Shown here in pieces: positions 60,744-64,000 of a stretch of DNA of 64,000 nucleotides. Below the pieces are notes generated by a model. The model was not told where the DNA came from. It saw nothing but the letters and a program-made list of their open reading frames with translations, and made no database searches. Every line of letters starts with the position of its first letter. The stretch's first letter is position 1. The stretch is from Actinophytocola gossypii (GTDB taxonomy: Bacteria; Actinomycetota; Actinomycetes; Mycobacteriales; Pseudonocardiaceae), in contig NZ_JAFFZE010000015.1 of the NCBI RefSeq assembly GCF_025165815.1, forward strand, positions 310,001 through 374,000. The letters run 5' to 3'. The position numbers and the translations under genes were made by a program.

Positions 60744-61760
60744 GTGACAGAACAGCGCCGTTCCGGTCTGCGAGCGGACCTGCGTGCCGCCGTGCCGGAC
60801 GCGAGCGCGGCACTCGTCGTCACGCTGGCGATCTTCGTGTGGCTCTACATCCGGGTACGTCAGGGCACCTCGGCGACCGTCGCGGTGATGCCGATGATGG
60901 CCGACGCCAACCGGTTCTGGGTGTACTTCCTGTCCCAGGCGTTCGGCTGGTCCGCGCTGCTGTGGGCATGGCTGACCACCATGCTGGGACTGGTCAGGGC
61001 CTCGGCCCGGCCGGCGTGGTCGCTGCCGGGCCGGTACTCCGCGGCCCGGGTCGAGCGCCTGCACCGGGCCACGAGCCTGACCACGATCGGGCTGATGTTC
61101 GCGCACGCGTTCCTGTTCTTCGTCGAGCTGGTGTGGTCCAACGACCACGGGCTCGGCTGGCTCGGCCGGGTCGGCAGCGCGTTCGCCGAGGCGTTCGTGC
61201 CGGGCGTGTACCCGTCGGGCACCGGTGTCGTGGCGATCCTGCTCGGCCTGCTCGCGTTCTACCTGGCGATCCCGCTGGGCCTGGCGTACTACCTGCGGAA
61301 CCGGACCGGCGCGCGGGCCTGGCGGGTGCTGCACCGGTTCGTCATCGTGGTGTACGTGCTGAGCGTCTGGCACACCCTGCTCTACGGCACGAACGTGTGG
61401 TTCGACGGCTGGCCGAGGACCACGCTGTGGCTGTTGCAGGTCCCGGTCGCGGTGCTGCTGCTGGCCCGCCTGCTCGCCCCGGCCCGCCCGGCCGAGCGGT
61501 CCGGCCGCGCCATCGGGCCGCTGGAGGTCGCCCGGCGGGTGACCGCCCTGCTCGCGGTGGTGGCGACCACGGTCGTGCTCGTGCTGGTCGCGGTGTCCGG
61601 TGTGGACGGCGGGCGGACGCCGGGGGCGGAGAGCGCGCCGCTGAACGTCGAGCAGTGGATGCTCTGGGCCGGCACGGCGGTGCTGCTGGTCGCGATCGCG
61701 GTGGCGCTGCGGCTGGCGCGGCCGAGGGCCAGGGTGCCGGACCCGGTACGGAATCAGTGA
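60744..61760 (+). CDS. Ferric-reductase-like heme membrane protein
   Basis: 338 residues, about eight helices from GTG 60744. Two helices carry paired histidines (ERLHRATSLTTIGLMFAHAFLFF and WRVLHRFVIVVYVLSVWHTLLYG), the bis-heme pattern of the ferric reductase transmembrane domain. There is no FAD/NAD domain, so it needs a separate electron donor. The C-terminal helices are extra. It converges on the regulator gene with a seven-base overlap. Confidence 0.82.
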   Translation: MTEQRRSGLRADLRAAVPDASAALVVTLAIFVWLYIRVRQGTSATVAVMPMMADANRFWVYFLSQAFGWSALLWAWLTTMLGLVRASARPAWSLPGRYSAARVERLHRATSLTTIGLMFAHAFLFFVELVWSNDHGLGWLGRVGSAFAEAFVPGVYPSGTGVVAILLGLLAFYLAIPLGLAYYLRNRTGARAWRVLHRFVIVVYVLSVWHTLLYGTNVWFDGWPRTTLWLLQVPVAVLLLARLLAPARPAERSGRAIGPLEVARRVTALLAVVATTVVLVLVAVSGVDGGRTPGAESAPLNVEQWMLWAGTAVLLVAIAVALRLARPRARVPDPVRNQ

Positions 61761-62551
61761 CGGGTCAGGTCGTCGAGCGCGGCTTGCGCGGACTTGCCGG
61801 TGAGGTCCCAGTCGACGGCGCCGAGCAGGAACGCGATGATCGCGTCGGCGAGGATGTTGGCGTTCTTCCAGCGGTAGGTGGCCTGGTCGTCCGGGTGCAC
61901 GCGTTGACGCAGCAGGAAGCCGTCGAGCATGGCCTGCAGCACCGAGGAAGTCCGCTTGAACGTCCACTCCGGACGCATCACCAGGTCGAGGCCGTGCGCG
62001 AGCCGTCGGTAGATCTCCAGCCACACCCCGGTCGCCGCCCGGGAGGTGGGCAGCAGCGACCCGGCGAGCTGCGGGTGCCGGGGCAGCAGCGGCCCGAGGT
62101 GCAGGACCAGGTAGCTGCGCGGATGCCTGGACAGCTCGGCGAGCAGGTCGTCCGCCGCGGCGGAGATCAGCCGGGAGACCGACGCCGCGGGCGCGGGAAC
62201 GAGCGGGTCCTGTTCCCGCAGCAGGGTGTAGACCACCGCGTCCGGCAGGAACTCCGCCCTGGTCGGCCACCGGTTGAAGAACGCGCGCCGGCTCGCGCGC
62301 TCGCCGGTCCAGGTCTGCGCCAGCCGGATGACGTCCTCGGCGCGCAGCCAGTCCAGGGCGGCGGGGAAACGGACGTGCCGCAGCCGCCGCGACTGGTGCG
62401 CGTCGACGGGCTCGGCCTGCAGGTACGTGTCGATCAGCTCGGCCGCCACGGCCAGGAACTGTTGTGCCGCGGCATCGTGGCGCGAGGGGCGTGTGCGCGG
62501 ACCCACGCCGACCAGTGTGCGGGTCACGCGAGATCGAACACAGTCCGGCAT
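61754..62551 (-). CDS. TetR-like transcriptional regulator
   Basis: 265 residues from ATG 62551. An N-terminal region with QTWTGERASRRAFFNRWPTRAEFLPDAVVYTLL matches the TetR recognition helix pattern (xxxxxFxxxWxxKxxx), though it sits about 75 residues in rather than near the start. A helical effector domain follows. It is divergent from the beta-propeller gene and convergent with the heme protein; its targets are unknown. Confidence 0.65.
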   Translation of the reverse strand: MPDCVRSRVTRTLVGVGPRTRPSRHDAAAQQFLAVAAELIDTYLQAEPVDAHQSRRLRHVRFPAALDWLRAEDVIRLAQTWTGERASRRAFFNRWPTRAEFLPDAVVYTLLREQDPLVPAPAASVSRLISAAADDLLAELSRHPRSYLVLHLGPLLPRHPQLAGSLLPTSRAATGVWLEIYRRLAHGLDLVMRPEWTFKRTSSVLQAMLDGFLLRQRVHPDDQATYRWKNANILADAIIAFLLGAVDWDLTGKSAQAALDDLTRH

Positions 62552-62648
62552 CAGGGTGACGCACCTCTTACGGAACGTGCTTGCCGGAACTTCCACGCCG
62601 AGGTGTTCGTCTCGAAGGTGGATCACGCCGAGGCGGAGGAGTGGGCGC

Positions 62649-64000
62649 ATGGTGCGACTGGTCGCGATGGTCGGTGCGGTGGGTGGCGTGGTCGCGGTCC
62701 TGTTGCCCGGCGGCGCGGCCCGGCCGGACCGGCCGGACACCGGCGTGCTCCTCGGCGCGGCGGCGCTCGTCGTGGTGGCCGTGCTCGGTTTTCTCCGGCG
62801 TACCAGGGCCGTTCGGTCGACGGCGGGGCTGCTCGCCGCCGGTGCCGCCGGGTGGGCGGTGTACTGCCTGTACCGCGACCTGACCGGCGGCCTGCCCGGT
62901 TCCGGGACGGCGGTGCTCGCGGTGTGCGCGGTCGGGGTGCTGGTCGCCCTCGTCGCCGCGGCGGTGCGCCCGCTCGGGGTTCCGGTGGCGGCGGGGCTGG
63001 TCGTGGTGCTCGCCGCGGCCGCGGTCGCCGGCGGGCTGCTGGCGCCGCGGGTGCCGTTGCGGGCGAGCACCGCCGGTGTCGCCGAGCCCGCCGCGATGGC
63101 CGGGCAACCGGGGGAACGCCGGTGGACGTGGCGTACCGAGGACCCGGTGCTCGGCGTCGTGGCCGCGGGGGCCGGAGTGGTGGTGGCGGTCGAGGGCGGG
63201 CAGCTCGCCGCGCTGGACGGCCCGACCGGGGCGGTGCGGTGGCGCTACGCGCACCAGGGCGCGCACGTTCGCGCGCTCGCGGTGACACCGGACCGGGAGC
63301 TGGTGCTGGCCGCGTTCGCGCCGGGCGGTGACCGGGAGACCGGCGCGGAGCTGCTCGTCGTGCTGGACGCGGTGACCGGCGAGGTGCACTGGAAGTCCAC
63401 AGTGGACGAGTGGGTGGCCGACCAGGACTTCCTGGTGCCGACGAACAGCGTGCTGCCGGTCCGCGACCTGGTGGGGGAGAACGACCACACCGTTCGCGCG
63501 CTGGAGCTGCGCACCGGCGAGGAACTGTGGCGGTGGCGGCCGCCGAGCGGGTGCACGTCCCCGTTCCTGTTACCCCGCAGCGGCGCCGACGTGGTGCTCA
63601 CCTCGATCCACTGCGACGACCGCGCCGGCGTGCTCGCCCTGGACGACCGCACCGGCGAGCGCCGCTGGTCCCACGAGTCCACAGTGGACTCGCCGGTCGA
63701 CCACCACCTGTCCACCAACCCGGCCGGCGACCTGGTCTCGGTGGACCTGGCCGGTGAGCGTGCCGTCCTGCGCACCGCCGACGGCACGCCGCTGTCCACG
63801 CCGGACGCCCGGGTCGACGCCGGCCTCCGACCGCTGCTCCCCGACGAACCGGACGACACCCTCGGTCCCCGGGTCGTCGACCCGGCCACCGGCGACACCA
63901 GGGAACTCCCGGTCACCACCTGCGACAGCCCCCGTGCCCACACCACCACCGAGACCGCCTACCTCCGGATCTGCGGCCCGGACACCGAGGCGTCCCTGGT
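62649..64000 (+). CDS. Membrane-anchored PQQ-like beta-propeller protein (3' end outside window)
   Basis: At least 450 residues, cut by the window end. Four to five N-terminal membrane helices (about 1-135) are followed by PQQ-type repeat blades, for example GGQLAALDGPTGAVRWRY, LLVVLDAVTGEVHWKS, VRALELRTGEELWRW and VLALDDRTGERRWSH. These propellers usually act as binding platforms when no quinone site is evident. ATG 62649 follows GGAGGAG. Confidence 0.85.
   Translation, partial: MVRLVAMVGAVGGVVAVLLPGGAARPDRPDTGVLLGAAALVVVAVLGFLRRTRAVRSTAGLLAAGAAGWAVYCLYRDLTGGLPGSGTAVLAVCAVGVLVALVAAAVRPLGVPVAAGLVVVLAAAAVAGGLLAPRVPLRASTAGVAEPAAMAGQPGERRWTWRTEDPVLGVVAAGAGVVVAVEGGQLAALDGPTGAVRWRYAHQGAHVRALAVTPDRELVLAAFAPGGDRETGAELLVVLDAVTGEVHWKSTVDEWVADQDFLVPTNSVLPVRDLVGENDHTVRALELRTGEELWRWRPPSGCTSPFLLPRSGADVVLTSIHCDDRAGVLALDDRTGERRWSHESTVDSPVDHHLSTNPAGDLVSVDLAGERAVLRTADGTPLSTPDARVDAGLRPLLPDEPDDTLGPRVVDPATGDTRELPVTTCDSPRAHTTTETAYLRICGPDTEASL
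63395..63407. repeat. 13-bp palindrome GTCCACAGTGGAC, copy 1
   Basis: A perfect odd-length palindrome inside the propeller gene, encoding S-T-V-D at the end of a blade. The same 13-mer recurs at 63677-63689, and partial forms occur at 11221-11231 and 18391-18401. Confidence 0.5.
63677..63689. repeat. 13-bp palindrome GTCCACAGTGGAC, copy 2
   Basis: Exact second copy, in the next blade of the propeller protein and again encoding S-T-V-D. Blade-to-blade conservation of protein may explain it, but the rare ACA codon is kept both times. Confidence 0.5.

Noticed and set aside
1-64000. tRNA, rRNA, CRISPR arrays, prophage or integrative elements
   Set aside because: No cloverleaf-like or rRNA-like stretches, regular repeat-spacer arrays, integrases or phage structural genes were found on reading both strands.

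Overview
The window is very GC-rich with strong G/C third-position bias, frequent GTG starts and many ATGA/GTGA stop-start overlaps. It carries two conservon (roadblock/DUF742) signalling loci, Lsr2, a CysNC fusion and long LuxR-type regulators. This is an actinomycete chromosome, most likely a filamentous member of the Pseudonocardiales or a relative; the family is inference. I saw no rRNA, tRNA, CRISPR array, transposase or integrase.

Region by region. 1-6.2 kb: a fragment of an XRE regulator, a zinc alcohol dehydrogenase, then an overlapping five-gene operon (ABC ATPase, permease, membrane protein, OmpR-type regulator, histidine kinase) and a 53-residue membrane peptide. 6.2-14.6 kb: a class II lanthipeptide locus with LanM, a precursor peptide translationally coupled downstream of it, two unusual LuxR-type regulators transcribed divergently, a compact TauD-like dioxygenase and a large LuxR-family ATPase regulator. 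14.6-22.3 kb: a VOC protein, a BCCT transporter, a NACHT NTPase with an FGE/SUMF1-like domain that is broken by an apparent 1-nt deletion, an MNIO (DUF692) enzyme with its small partner, and an FUSC-type membrane protein. 22.3-30.9 kb: a sugar-uptake operon of GH5-like hydrolase, family-5 binding lipoprotein, two permeases, two ATPases and a LacI regulator, preceded by three ACTGA-type inverted repeats. 30.9-36.1 kb: a secreted esterase, a DUF3311 plus monocarboxylate symporter pair, a MerR regulator and an FAD reductase.

36.1-47.7 kb: conservon 1 (CvnA-B-C-D homologues) is coupled to an MHYT-domain membrane protein and followed by the FAD reductase. A patatin-like hydrolase and a secreted triple-repeat/FnIII/propeller protein separate it from conservon 2, which has A, B and C but no GTPase. 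47.9-53.4 kb: DUF485/acetate symporter, a small secreted metallopeptidase-like protein, and sulfate activation (cysD-cysNC) with a structured 5' leader. 53.4-64 kb: three alpha/beta hydrolases, a PfkB kinase coupled to SurE, Lsr2, an ABC-F ATPase, a ferric-reductase-like membrane protein, a TetR-like regulator and a membrane beta-propeller protein cut by the window end.

The most original material is the lanthipeptide system (16-residue predicted core with adjacent cysteines, no transporter or protease nearby), the NACHT-FGE gene, the MNIO pair with no visible substrate, the MHYT-conservon linkage, and the three-way-junction RNA candidate upstream of cysD.
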